Assembly (NCBI RefSeq): GCF_031458255.1
Contig: NZ_JAVDYC010000001.1
Span: 7,550,501 to 7,614,500 of the forward strand
Length of the DNA: 64,000 nucleotides
Reading direction: 5' to 3'
Origin: Catenuloplanes niger
GTDB lineage: Bacteria; Actinomycetota; Actinomycetes; Mycobacteriales; Micromonosporaceae
Below the pieces are notes generated by a model. That model did no database searches, was not told the DNA's origin, and worked only from the letters and a program-made list of their open reading frames with translations. Numbering within the stretch: the first letter of the stretch is position 1; each line of letters begins with the position of its first letter. A program made the translations under genes and the position numbers. Shown here in pieces: positions 16,114 through 24,627 of this stretch.

Positions 16114-17139
16114 ATGAGTGGAGTCGCGCTGATCGGTTTCGGGTACTGGGGGCCGAACCTGGCCCGCAACCTGCAGAACCATGCCGGTTCCCGCTGGCGT
16201 TACCTGGTGGAGCTGTCGCCTGAGCGCGCCGCGCGCGCCCAGGCGCTCTACCCGCAGGTGAAGGTCGTCAGCGATCTCGACATCGTGCTCGACGACCCCG
16301 AGGTGACCGCCGCGATCGTGGCCACGCCGGCCGCCACGCACACGCCGCTGACCCGGCGCCTGCTGGACGCCGGCAAGCACGTCATGGTGGAGAAGCCGCT
16401 GGCGCTCAGCACCGAGGACGCGGCCTCGCTGGCCACCCAGGCCGACCGGGCCGGCCGGGTGCTGATGGTCGGGCACGTCTTCGAGTACGTCCCGGCCGTG
16501 CTGGAGATGAAGAAGATCATCGACGCCGGCGAGATCGGTGACCTGCTCTACCTGCACTCCCAGCGCCTCAACCTGGGCCGGATCCAGAGCGACGTGAACG
16601 CGTTCACGTCGATCGGCCCGCACGACGTCTCGATCGCGAACTTCCTGGTCGGCAAGGGCGCGGAGTGGGTCTCCGCGCGCGGCGCCCGCTACCTGAACGA
16701 GAACGTCGAGGACGTCGTGTTCGTGACGGTCGGCTACCCGGGCGGCGTGCTCGCCCACATGCACGTCAGCTGGCTGGACCCGTCCAAGACCCGCAAGACC
16801 ACGGTCGTCGGCTCGCAGCAGATGATGGTCTTCGACGACGTCGACTCCGAGACCAAGCTCCGGGTGTACGACAAGGGCGCGGACCGGCTCGACCCGGACG
16901 CGTACGGTGCCTGGCAGTACAAGCTGCGCGACGGTGCCATGCGCGTGCCGAGCCTGCCGATGGCCGAGCCGCTCGGCGCGGAGCTCAAGCACTTCCTGGA
17001 GTGCGTCGACAACGGTGCCCGCCCGCGCACCGACGGGTGGAACGGCGTCGAGGTCGTCGCCGTCCTGGAGGCCGTCGAGGAGTCGCTGCGCAAGGGCGGC
17101 GACCAGATCGGGGTCAACACGCACCGGCCGGCCAGCTGA
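16114..17139 (+). CDS. Gfo/Idh/MocA NAD-dependent sugar oxidoreductase (WlbA/WbpB-like)
   Basis: 341 residues. Rossmann motif GFGYWGPNLARNLQN, then VATPAATHTPLTRRLLDAGKHVMVEKPLAL with the EKP catalytic lysine motif of the Gfo/Idh/MocA family, and a C-terminal sheet domain containing GPHDVSIANFLVG. The neighbours (hexapeptide acyltransferase and aminotransferase, overlapping by a few bases) match the WlbA-WlbB-WlbC set that oxidises C3 of a UDP-N-acetylhexuronate, transaminates it and acetylates the new amine. By that analogy it performs the C3 oxidation. The UDP-GlcNAc 6-dehydrogenase such a pathway needs is not in the window. Stop codon overlaps the next start (TGATG). Confidence 0.87.
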   Translation: MSGVALIGFGYWGPNLARNLQNHAGSRWRYLVELSPERAARAQALYPQVKVVSDLDIVLDDPEVTAAIVATPAATHTPLTRRLLDAGKHVMVEKPLALSTEDAASLATQADRAGRVLMVGHVFEYVPAVLEMKKIIDAGEIGDLLYLHSQRLNLGRIQSDVNAFTSIGPHDVSIANFLVGKGAEWVSARGARYLNENVEDVVFVTVGYPGGVLAHMHVSWLDPSKTRKTTVVGSQQMMVFDDVDSETKLRVYDKGADRLDPDAYGAWQYKLRDGAMRVPSLPMAEPLGAELKHFLECVDNGARPRTDGWNGVEVVAVLEAVEESLRKGGDQIGVNTHRPAS

Positions 17140-17801
17140 TGAGCACCGTGATCAGCCCGCTGTCCGTCGTCGCCGACGGCGTCACGCTGGGGGACGGGAG
17201 CGTGGTCGAGGAGTTCTGCGTCATCGGCCGCTCCGGTCCCACCGACGAGAAGACGGTGATCGGCGACGGCGCGACGCTGCGCACGCACACCGTGCTCTAC
17301 GCGGGCAACACGATCGGGCCGCGGTTCGCCACCGGCCACCACGCGCTGGTCCGCGAGTCGAACACGATCGGCGAGAACGTGTCGATCGGCTCGCTGTCGG
17401 TCGTCGAGCACCACGTGACGCTCGGCGACCGGGTGCGGATCCACTCGCAGTGCTTCATCCCGGAGTTCTCGGTGATCGAGGAGGACGCGTGGATCGGCCC
17501 GCGCGTCACGCTCACCAATGCGCCGTTCCCGCGCTGCCCTTCCGTCTCGACCTGCATGAAGGGCGTGCACATCGAGCGCGGCGCCAAGATCGGCGCGAAC
17601 GCCACGATCCTGCCGGGTGTGCGGATCGGGGCGGGCGCCATCATCGGCTCGGGCACGGTCGTCACGCGTGACGTCGCGCCCGGCGCCGTGGTGGTCGGCA
17701 ACCCCGGCCGTCAGACCAAGACCACGGACGAGCTGACCTGCCCGGCCGGTCTGGATCACCGTCCCTACCCACCCGTCGAGTCCATCGGAGCGAGCGCATG
17801 A
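17139..17801 (+). CDS. left-handed beta-helix acyltransferase (WlbB/WbpD-like)
   Basis: 220 residues made of hexapeptide repeats, e.g. SVVADGVTLGDGSVVEEF, TVIGDGATLRTHT, NTIGENVSIGSLSVVEHH, IERGAKIGANATILPGVRIG and a final AGAVVVGNPG, the standard end of sugar O/N-acetyltransferases. Such enzymes are trimeric and use acetyl-CoA. Placed between the sugar oxidoreductase and the aminotransferase with overlapping starts and stops, it most likely N-acetylates the amino sugar they make. A loop with CPSVSTCMKG interrupts the helix and may shape the substrate site. Confidence 0.87.
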   Translation: MSTVISPLSVVADGVTLGDGSVVEEFCVIGRSGPTDEKTVIGDGATLRTHTVLYAGNTIGPRFATGHHALVRESNTIGENVSIGSLSVVEHHVTLGDRVRIHSQCFIPEFSVIEEDAWIGPRVTLTNAPFPRCPSVSTCMKGVHIERGAKIGANATILPGVRIGAGAIIGSGTVVTRDVAPGAVVVGNPGRQTKTTDELTCPAGLDHRPYPPVESIGASA

Positions 17802-18925
17802 CGATTCCCCTCGTAGACCTCAAGGCGTCGTACGAGCGCCACAAGGCCGGCATCGACGCCGCGATGGCCGAGGTCATCACGAACACCCGGTTCATCGGTG
17901 GCAAGGAGCTCGTCGAGTTCGAGGAGGCGTTCGCCACGTTCTGCGGCGCCCGCTTCGCGATCGGCGTCGGCTCCGGCACCGCCGCGCTGCACCTCGCGAT
18001 GGCCGCGCTCGAGGTCGGCCCCGGCGACGTGGTCGCGGTCCCCGCGCACACGTTCATCGCCACCGCGGAGCCGGTCGCCTGGCTCGGCGCCACCCCGCGC
18101 TTCGTGGACATCGAGCCGGAGACCGGCTGCATGGACCCGGCCGCGCTGAAGGCCGCGCTCGCCCCCGGCGACGTCAAGGCCGTCATTCCGGTGCACATCC
18201 ACGGCCAGCCGGTCGACCTCGCCGCGATCGGCGCGATCGCGGAGGAGGCGGGCGTCCCGATCATCGAGGACGCGGCCCAGGCGCACGGCTCCTCGGTCAC
18301 GCTGGCCGACGGCTCCGTGGTGCGCGCCGGTGCGTACGGTGCGATCTCCTGCTTCTCGTTCTACCCGGGCAAGAACCTCGGCGCGTTCGGTGACGCGGGC
18401 GCGCTCACCACGAACGACCCGGAGCTGGCCCAGAAGCTCAAGAAGCTGCGCGACCACGGCCGCCTCAGCAAGTACGAGCACGACATCGTCGGCTACGCGC
18501 ACCGCCTCGACACGCTGCAGGCCGCGATCCTGAGCGTCAAGCTGACCACGCTGGACGCGGACAACGACCGCCGCCGCGAGATCGCCGCCGGGTACCGGGC
18601 CGGCCTCGAGGGCGTCGGCGACCTGCGGTTCGTCACCGAGGCCCCGGGCCGTCGCGGCGTCTACCACCACTTCGTGATCCACACCGCCGACCGGGACGCG
18701 CTGCTCGCGCACCTCAAGGCGGCCGGGATCGGCGCGGGCATCCACTTCCCGCTGCCGCTGCACCTGCAGCCGGCGTTCGCGTACCTCGGCGGCAAGCGGG
18801 GCGACCTGCCGAACACCGAGGCGTTCGAGTCGACCTGCGTGTCGCTGCCGATCTACCCGGAGCTGACGGACGCGCAGCGCGACGAGGTCATTGCCGCGGT
18901 CCGCTCGTACTTCGACGGGAACTGA
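17798..18925 (+). CDS. DegT/DnrJ/EryC1-family sugar aminotransferase (WlbC/WbpE-like)
   Basis: 375 residues, PLP-dependent fold type I. Opens IPLVDLKASYERHKAGIDAAM; GSGTAALHLAMAAL binds phosphate; HIHGQPVD and IIEDAAQAHGS hold the PLP-contacting Asp; the Schiff-base lysine is in CFSFYPGKNLGAFGDAGAL. End segment TCVSLPIYPELT is typical of the family. It would transaminate a 3-keto nucleotide sugar with glutamate as amino donor. The ATG start overlaps the acyltransferase stop (ATGA), and the next glycosyltransferase start overlaps its own stop, so the trio and the transferase are made together. Confidence 0.92.
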   Translation: MTIPLVDLKASYERHKAGIDAAMAEVITNTRFIGGKELVEFEEAFATFCGARFAIGVGSGTAALHLAMAALEVGPGDVVAVPAHTFIATAEPVAWLGATPRFVDIEPETGCMDPAALKAALAPGDVKAVIPVHIHGQPVDLAAIGAIAEEAGVPIIEDAAQAHGSSVTLADGSVVRAGAYGAISCFSFYPGKNLGAFGDAGALTTNDPELAQKLKKLRDHGRLSKYEHDIVGYAHRLDTLQAAILSVKLTTLDADNDRRREIAAGYRAGLEGVGDLRFVTEAPGRRGVYHHFVIHTADRDALLAHLKAAGIGAGIHFPLPLHLQPAFAYLGGKRGDLPNTEAFESTCVSLPIYPELTDAQRDEVIAAVRSYFDGN

Positions 18926-19983
18926 TGTCCGAGTCCTTCGCGACGGCGGGCGGGTCTGCGGACCCCCCGCCGTCGCTTCGCATCCTGGCGGTCACCAACC
19001 TGTGGCCGTCCCCCGGCGGGTTCCGTGGCGTCTTCGTCCGTGACCAGGTCGAGTCGCTGCGCGCGGCCGGCCACCACGTCGACGTCGAGGTCGTCGCGCA
19101 GCAGCGCGGCAAGTCCGACTACCTGACCGCGGCCCCGCGCGTCCGCGCCCGCGCCGCCGCCGGCGGATACGACCTGGTGCACGTCCACTACGGACTGACC
19201 GCGCTCGCCTCCCGGCTGATCAAGGGCACCCCCAGGGTCCTCTCGCTGTACGGCAGTGACGTCAACGAGCCCTGGCAGCGCCGCATCACCCGGGCCACCA
19301 CCGGCACGGTCGCGGCCACGATCTACCCGTCCCGGCGTCTCGCGGCCGCGGCCGGCGATCCAGACGGCTTCGTCGTGCCGAACGCGGTCGACTTCGACCT
19401 GTTCACGCCGCCCGCCACCGACGACGACCGGGAGCGGATCCGCGCCTCGTTCGGCATCGCGCCCGGCGACCAGGTCGTGCTCTTCGGCGGCCTGCCGGAG
19501 AACCAGGTCAAGGGGTACGACGTGTTCCGCGCCGTCCTCGACAAGCTCTCCGCCACCGGCGCGCCGATCCGCGAACTCGTCCTCGCCGAGGCCGGCCAGG
19601 AACGCGACGCCGTGGTCCGCAAATTCGCCGCCTCGGACGCGCTGCTGCTCACGTCCCGCCGCGGCACGGAGAGCGGCCCGCTGGTGGTCAAGGAGGCCGC
19701 CGTGATGGGCGTTCCCGTGGTCACGGTCGACGTCGGCGACACCCCGGAGATCCTGGACGGCGTCAGCCCGTCCGCGATCGTGCCGTTCCCGGACCCGTGG
19801 GGGACCGCCGCGGCGACCGATGAGCTGGTGGCGAACCTCGCGGCCGCGCTCGCGCCGATCCTCGAGGCCCGCACCCGCGCGGACGGCCGCGAACGGCTGC
19901 GCCGCCTCGCCCCGGACGCGGTCACGGCCACGCTGGTCGACGTCTACCGCCGGGTCCTCGCCACCGCGGGCGGCACCCGATGA
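18925..19983 (+). CDS. GT4-family glycosyltransferase
   Basis: 352 residues. N-terminal RILAVTNLWPSPGGFRGVFVRDQVESLRAAGHHVDVEVV and VHVHYGLTALASRLI are typical of the acceptor domain; VVLFGGLPENQVKGYDVF opens the donor domain and ESGPLVVKEAAVMGVPVVTVDVGDTPEIL is the EX7E sugar-nucleotide site. It is translationally coupled to the aminotransferase upstream (TGATG overlap) and to the PIG-V-like gene downstream (ATGA overlap), so it may use the amino sugar made by the preceding trio. Specificity cannot be read from sequence. Confidence 0.88.
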   Translation: MSESFATAGGSADPPPSLRILAVTNLWPSPGGFRGVFVRDQVESLRAAGHHVDVEVVAQQRGKSDYLTAAPRVRARAAAGGYDLVHVHYGLTALASRLIKGTPRVLSLYGSDVNEPWQRRITRATTGTVAATIYPSRRLAAAAGDPDGFVVPNAVDFDLFTPPATDDDRERIRASFGIAPGDQVVLFGGLPENQVKGYDVFRAVLDKLSATGAPIRELVLAEAGQERDAVVRKFAASDALLLTSRRGTESGPLVVKEAAVMGVPVVTVDVGDTPEILDGVSPSAIVPFPDPWGTAAATDELVANLAAALAPILEARTRADGRERLRRLAPDAVTATLVDVYRRVLATAGGTR

Positions 19984-21380
19984 CCACCCCCTCGAAGCCC
20001 GCCCCGGACGCCCCGTCCATATCCGACGCCGCGACGCCGTCCTCCGCGACGCCGTCCTCCGCCGCGCTGGACGCGCAGCCGTCGTCGGACGCCGCGCCGA
20101 GCACGCGGCCCGCCGCGGCCCCGGACGCGCAGCCGTCGTCGGACGCGACGCCGGGTGCCCGGCCGTCGCCGGACACGGCCCGATCGCGGGCCGCCGCGCC
20201 GGCCGCGGTCGCGGAGGCCGGGACCGCCCGGCCCACGGACGCCCGGTCCCGGGCCCGGCGGTGGCTGGCCGACCTCGGCCCGGCCGTCCTGGCGTACCTG
20301 GTGCTGCGGCTGATCTGTCTCGCCGCGCTGGCCGTCTTCGCGCGGCTGGCCGGAACGCCGCTCACCGCCGCGCTGACCGACTTCGACGCCACCTGGTACG
20401 TCGGCATCGCCACCGGCGGCTACGACGAGGCGATCCCGGTCAAGGCGGACGGCACGCTCGCCAGCACCAACCTCGCCTTCTTCCCGCTCTTCCCGGCCCT
20501 GATCGCGCTGTTCAACCCGGTGCTGCCGGGCGGCGCCGCGATCAGTGGCGTGCTCGTCTCCTGGATCGCGGGCCTGTTCGCCGCCGCCGGTCTCGCCGCG
20601 ATCGGCCTGCACCTGCGCGACCGCCGCACCGGCATCGCGCTGGCCGCGGTCTGGGCCGTCCTGCCGCACGCGCTGGTCCAGTCCATGGGCTACAGCGAGA
20701 CCCTGTTCACGGCGCTCGCCGCGTGGTCACTGTGGGCGCTGCTGCGGCACCGGTGGCTGACCGCCGGCCTGCTGTGCGTCCTCGCCGGCCTGACCCGTCC
20801 CACCGGTGGCGCCCTCGCGGTCGCGGTCGGGCTGGCGGCCCTCTTCGCCGTCATCCACAACCGTGGCCGCTTCACCGGCGGCGGCTGGCGCCCGTGGCTG
20901 GCCGGTGCGCTGTCGCCGCTCGGCATGCTGAGCTTCATCGGCTGGGTCGGTCTCCGGCTCGGCCAGGCCGACGGCTACTTCCGGGTGCAGGGTGACGCCT
21001 GGGGCATGGCGTTCGACGGCGGCGTCTACACGCTGCGGACCCTGAAGGCGATCCTGACGGACGCGCAGCCGCTCGCGCTGTACATGGCCACCGCGGTCCT
21101 CGCGGTCGCGGTGCTGCTGCTGTTCCTGGGCATCACCGAGCGGCTGCCCTGGCCGCTGCTGGTCTACGCGGCCCTGGTGCTGGCCCTGGCGCTGGGCGGG
21201 GAGGGGTACTACCACTCCAAGTCCCGCCTGCTGGTCCCGGCGTTCCCGCTGCTGATCCCGGTGGCGTACGCGCTGGCCCGGGCGCGGATCCCGCAACTGG
21301 CCGTGGTGATCGCGGCGCTGACCGCGCTCTCCGCCTGGTTCGGTTCCTATCTCGCGCTGGTGTGGGAGTTCTCGCCCTGA
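19980..21380 (+). CDS. PIG-V-like integral membrane mannosyltransferase
   Basis: 466 residues. The first ~90 are a low-complexity Ala/Pro/Ser tail with repeated DAQPSSDA, probably cytoplasmic. The rest has about ten membrane helices. After the first helix comes DFDATWYVGIATGGYDE, the acidic-plus-HWYxxIA-like loop seen in GT-C transferases of the PIG-V/DUF2029 type that use polyprenyl-phosphate mannose. LSFFP-like TNLAFFPLFPALIALFNPVLP and GLTRPTGGALAV also fit. It would add a mannose outside the membrane. Last gene of the polysaccharide operon; a strong terminator follows eight bases later. Confidence 0.75.
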   Translation: MTTPSKPAPDAPSISDAATPSSATPSSAALDAQPSSDAAPSTRPAAAPDAQPSSDATPGARPSPDTARSRAAAPAAVAEAGTARPTDARSRARRWLADLGPAVLAYLVLRLICLAALAVFARLAGTPLTAALTDFDATWYVGIATGGYDEAIPVKADGTLASTNLAFFPLFPALIALFNPVLPGGAAISGVLVSWIAGLFAAAGLAAIGLHLRDRRTGIALAAVWAVLPHALVQSMGYSETLFTALAAWSLWALLRHRWLTAGLLCVLAGLTRPTGGALAVAVGLAALFAVIHNRGRFTGGGWRPWLAGALSPLGMLSFIGWVGLRLGQADGYFRVQGDAWGMAFDGGVYTLRTLKAILTDAQPLALYMATAVLAVAVLLLFLGITERLPWPLLVYAALVLALALGGEGYYHSKSRLLVPAFPLLIPVAYALARARIPQLAVVIAALTALSAWFGSYLALVWEFSP

Positions 21381-21388
21381 TGCGTCAC

Positions 21389-21423
21389 GGAAAGGCCCGG
21401 TCCTTCGAGGGCCGGGCCTTTCC
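21389..21423 (+). terminator. terminator of the polysaccharide operon
   Basis: Arms GGAAAGGCCCGG (21389-21400) and CCGGGCCTTTCC (21412-21423) are perfect complements around an 11-base centre that can pair further. It begins eight bases after the PIG-V-like stop codon. The stem is strong but only weakly followed by T residues. Confidence 0.85.
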
Positions 21424-21512
21424 GCGTGGTACGCGTGAAAGACCAAAGTGACCGGCCGCCGCACATTCTCCATGGCGACGACACTCATTACTGTTTACGG
21501 CCCGTCGAAACA

Positions 21513-21533
21513 CCGATAAGGGCTGATTATCGG
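21513..21533. terminator. possible terminator hairpin of the ArsR-type gene
   Basis: CCGATAA (21513-21519) and TTATCGG (21527-21533) form a 7-bp stem with a 7-base loop, in an unusually AT-rich stretch 30 bases beyond the ArsR-type stop codon. It could instead be a regulator site. Confidence 0.35.
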
Positions 21534-21562
21534 CTCAGGGTGTGATTTGTCGGTCGAAACCC

Positions 21563-22555
21563 CTAGACCGACTCCTCCAGCAGCGCCCGCCCGATCGCCG
21601 TCATCTGGTGCAGCACCAGGTTCGCGTGCCGTCGGCTGGTGATCAGGCCCGCTTCGCGCAGGACCGTTGCGTGGTGGCTGGCGGTGGCCGGCGATATGCC
21701 GACCCGGCGGGATATCTCGCCGGTGGTCGCCGCCACCGAGACCGCGCGGAGGACCTCCAGGCGCGTGGCGCCGATCAGCGGGCCCAGGCGCCGGCTCCCG
21801 TCCGGGGTGCCGACGGCGGCGGCCTCACGCTGGCGGTGGGCGGGGTAGACGAGCATCGGCGGCAGTTCCGGGTTGGCCAGCGCGATCGGGTCCTGCCAGC
21901 AGAAGTACGACGGCACGAGCAGCAGGCCGCGGCCGTCGAGGTGCATGTCGCGGTCCATCGGGTAGCCGTGGATCTGGAGGACCGGCGCGTTCCACTCGCA
22001 GCGCGGGCCGAGGTCGTCGAGGAGGTGGCCGGCGCCGTGGTCGAGCATCATGGTGCCGCGCAGCGCACGGTCGTCCGCGACGGCGCCGGAGATCTCGGTC
22101 CAGTACGGCGCGATCGCGACCTCGAAGTAGCGGCGCATGCCGTCGCCGAGCGCGTGCATGGCCTGCGGGCGGCCGGAGGCGAGGTCGTCGAGCCAGACGT
22201 CGGCACCGGCCGGGTCCGGGATCATCCGGATCTCCTCGCTGACCCGGGCGGCATCGGTGTGCTGCAGCATGTCGATGCCCTGGTCGAGCGTGGTGACGTC
22301 GCCCGGGGTGAGGAAGTCCGGGAAGTACCGGCCGAGCGGTGAGATCGGCAGCAGCGTGCTGCGGAGCAGGCCGGTCATGTTGTGCCGGCCCAGGTCGAGG
22401 CGCACCTGACGGTGCCAGCCCTCGTATGCGGCGTAGCCACGCCGGGTCTGCAGCCGGTGCAGGCTGCACACGATCTCCCACAGCGGATCGGGACGCCGGG
22501 CGACGCGGGTGCGCGCCACGTCCTCGGAAGTGAAGTGGATCGACAGTGTGCCCAT
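21563..22555 (-). CDS. ArsR/SmtB-type transcription factor with DUF5937-like N-terminal region
   Basis: 330 residues. The C-terminal ~85 residues form a winged helix: IGATRLEVLRAVSVAATTGEISRRVGISPATASHHATVLREAGLITSRRHANLVLHQMT. The longer N-terminal part (SIHFTSEDVARTRVARRPDPLWEIVCSLHRLQ onward) is the region that accompanies this helix in many actinobacterial ArsR-type proteins. ATG 22555 chosen since the family normally begins with this segment; the frame is open further upstream. No metal-binding CVC motif is present, so the signal is unknown. It is divergent from the peptide ABC transporter across ~200 bases and may regulate it. Confidence 0.85.
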   Translation of the reverse strand: MGTLSIHFTSEDVARTRVARRPDPLWEIVCSLHRLQTRRGYAAYEGWHRQVRLDLGRHNMTGLLRSTLLPISPLGRYFPDFLTPGDVTTLDQGIDMLQHTDAARVSEEIRMIPDPAGADVWLDDLASGRPQAMHALGDGMRRYFEVAIAPYWTEISGAVADDRALRGTMMLDHGAGHLLDDLGPRCEWNAPVLQIHGYPMDRDMHLDGRGLLLVPSYFCWQDPIALANPELPPMLVYPAHRQREAAAVGTPDGSRRLGPLIGATRLEVLRAVSVAATTGEISRRVGISPATASHHATVLREAGLITSRRHANLVLHQMTAIGRALLEESV

Positions 22556-22752
22556 TGTCCGAGTGTCCACACAAGGGTCGGCGGGGCGCTGCCGATTGCG
22601 CGGCAACGCGGTACTCCTGAAGTTTAAAGGGGACGGCGACCCCCCGTCAGCCGCCGTCCCGCACCTAGAGTGATGGCAGCCGGACCAGCGGGCCATGGAC
22701 GTTCGAGCAGGATCGAAATACGGACTTGATTTGCACGATCCAGGTCGATTTG

Positions 22753-23661
22753 ATGGCAGGCATGTCGTTTCGGCTCCGGCGATTCCGGTCCGTCCTGGTC
22801 GCCGGTGCCGGTGCCCTGCTGCTCACCGTGCTCGCGGCCGCGGCCCCGCTGATCGCCGCGCTCTACGGCACCGGACCGCAGGACACGTTCGCGGACGATC
22901 TCGACGCGTTCGGCATGCCGTACGGCATCGCCGGCGGCGTGTCCACTGTGCACTGGCTCGGGCTGGAGCCGGGGATCGGCCGCGACCTGCTGATCCAGAT
23001 CATCTACGGCGTGCGTACGTCGCTGGTGGTCGTCGCGCCGGCCGTGCTGCTGGCCACGGTGCTGGGCACCGTGATCGGCGGGCTGGCCGGCCTGATCGGC
23101 GGCTGGGTCGACGCGCTGCTCACCTGGATCACCGACGTGGCGATCGCGCTGCCGCTGCTGCTCTGCGCGATCGCCGTGATCCGGCCGCTGGAGCTGGCGT
23201 TCTACGGGCCGCGCGACGCGGTGCCGGGCTGGTTCCGGATGGTCACGCTGATCGGCCTGTTCGCGGCGTTCGGCTGGACCGGCGTGGCCCGGATGGTCCG
23301 CACCCAGGTCCGGGCGCTGCGCGAGCGGGACTTCGTGACCGCGGCGGTCTCGCTCGGCGCCCGCCCCGGCCGGATCCTGCGCCGCGAGGTGCTGCCGCAT
23401 CTCGGCCCGCCGATCGTGGCCGGCGCGTCGCTGCTGCTGCCGATGTTCATGTCCGCGGGCGCGGCGCTGAGCTTCCTCGGGCTGGGCGTGCTGGAGCCCA
23501 CGCCGGACCTCGGCCGGACGATCCAGCGCAGTCTCGGCTACCTGCAGACCGATCCGGCGTACGTGCTGTTCCCGGGCATCGCGCTGATCGCCATGGTGTT
23601 CGTCTTCACGGCGCTGGGCGAGTCGGTGCGGCGGGCCTTCGACCCGGGACCGGGCCGGTGA
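22753..23661 (+). CDS. peptide/nickel-type ABC importer permease, DppC family
   Basis: 302 residues with six membrane helices. ATG 22753 was chosen because AGG lies eight bases upstream; a TTG at 22726 and an ATG at 22762 are also in frame. The EAA loop that contacts the ATPase reads ALRERDFVTAAVSLGARPGRILRREVLPHLGPPI, standard for DppC-type permeases, followed by ALSFLGLGVLEPTPDLGRTIQ. It forms the membrane channel with the next gene and imports oligopeptides or similar substrates. Gene order permease C, permease B, binding protein is the reverse of the common dppABC order. Confidence 0.9.
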   Translation: MAGMSFRLRRFRSVLVAGAGALLLTVLAAAAPLIAALYGTGPQDTFADDLDAFGMPYGIAGGVSTVHWLGLEPGIGRDLLIQIIYGVRTSLVVVAPAVLLATVLGTVIGGLAGLIGGWVDALLTWITDVAIALPLLLCAIAVIRPLELAFYGPRDAVPGWFRMVTLIGLFAAFGWTGVARMVRTQVRALRERDFVTAAVSLGARPGRILRREVLPHLGPPIVAGASLLLPMFMSAGAALSFLGLGVLEPTPDLGRTIQRSLGYLQTDPAYVLFPGIALIAMVFVFTALGESVRRAFDPGPGR

Positions 23662-24620
23662 TCCGCCGGCTGCTGCGCCGCTGCCTGCTCGGACTGCTCA
23701 CCCTGGCGGGCGTGAGCGTGCTGGCGTTCCTGCTGCTGTTCGCGGTGCCGCGCGACCCGGCCGCCGCGATGTGCCAGAAGAACTGCGACACCGCGCGGCT
23801 GGAGCGCATCCGTGAGGAGTGGGGACTGGCCGATCCGGTGCCCGTGCAGTACCTGACGTTCGCGCGGAAGTTGGTCACCGGCGAGGAGGGCTGCCCGGCA
23901 CCGTGCCTCGGCCGGTCCTACGTCACCGGCGAGCCGGTCGGTGCGATGCTGGCCCGCGCGCTGCCGGTGACCGCAAGCGTGGTGCTGCCCGCCGCGGTGC
24001 TGTGGGTGTCGTCCGGCGTGCTGCTGGGCACGGTCGCGGCGGCCCGTCCCCGCTCCGCCGTGGACCGGCTGGTCGGCGCGCTCTCGCTGGCCGGGCTCGC
24101 GCTGCCGCTCTACCTGGTCGGCGCCGTGCTGCTGCTGATCCTGGTGTACGGCACCGCGACGCTGCCACCACCCGGCTGGACCGCCCCGAGCGCGGACCCG
24201 GCACAATGGGCGTCCGGTCTGCTGCTGCCCTGGGTGACGCTCGGTGCGATGCTCGCGCCCGGTTACACCCGGTTGGCCCGCGCCCAGGTCGGCGACGCGC
24301 TCAGCACCGACTTCGTGCGCACCGCCGAGGCCAAGGGCCTGACCACGCGCGCGGTCGTCGGCCGGCACGCACTGCGCGCGTCGGCCGGCCCACTGGCCAC
24401 GCTGGCCGCGCTCGATGTCGGTGCCGCGCTCGGCGGCACCGTCATCACGGAGATCACGTTCGGCCTGAACGGGCTGGGCCGGACCGTGATCGAGGCAGTA
24501 CGCACGGACGACCTGCCGGTCGTGCTCGGCGCCGTGCTGCTCGGCGCCGTGTTCGTGATCGGTGCCAACACCGTCGTGGACGGCCTGCAGGCCGCGATCG
24601 ACCCCCGTTTGCGCAGATAG
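23658..24620 (+). CDS. peptide/nickel-type ABC importer permease, DppB family
   Basis: 320 residues; GTG start overlaps the DppC-like stop by four bases. N-terminal RRCLLGLLTLAGVSVLAFLLLFAVPRDPA is the typical first helix of DppB proteins; the EAA loop is STDFVRTAEAKGLTTRAVVGRHALRAS and the segment GGTVITEITFGLNGLGR follows it. The periplasmic-side loop between helices 1 and 2 contains two pairs of cysteines (AMCQKNCDT and GCPAPCLG), which could form disulfides and is not usual for the family. Confidence 0.9.
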   Translation: MIRRLLRRCLLGLLTLAGVSVLAFLLLFAVPRDPAAAMCQKNCDTARLERIREEWGLADPVPVQYLTFARKLVTGEEGCPAPCLGRSYVTGEPVGAMLARALPVTASVVLPAAVLWVSSGVLLGTVAAARPRSAVDRLVGALSLAGLALPLYLVGAVLLLILVYGTATLPPPGWTAPSADPAQWASGLLLPWVTLGAMLAPGYTRLARAQVGDALSTDFVRTAEAKGLTTRAVVGRHALRASAGPLATLAALDVGAALGGTVITEITFGLNGLGRTVIEAVRTDDLPVVLGAVLLGAVFVIGANTVVDGLQAAIDPRLRR

Positions 24621-24627
24621 GAGATCG

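Noticed and set aside
14482-17124. 880-codon minus-strand frame opposite the ligase and oxidoreductase genes
   Set aside because: Antisense shadow; sequence is dominated by Arg, Gln, His and Asp with no family resemblance.
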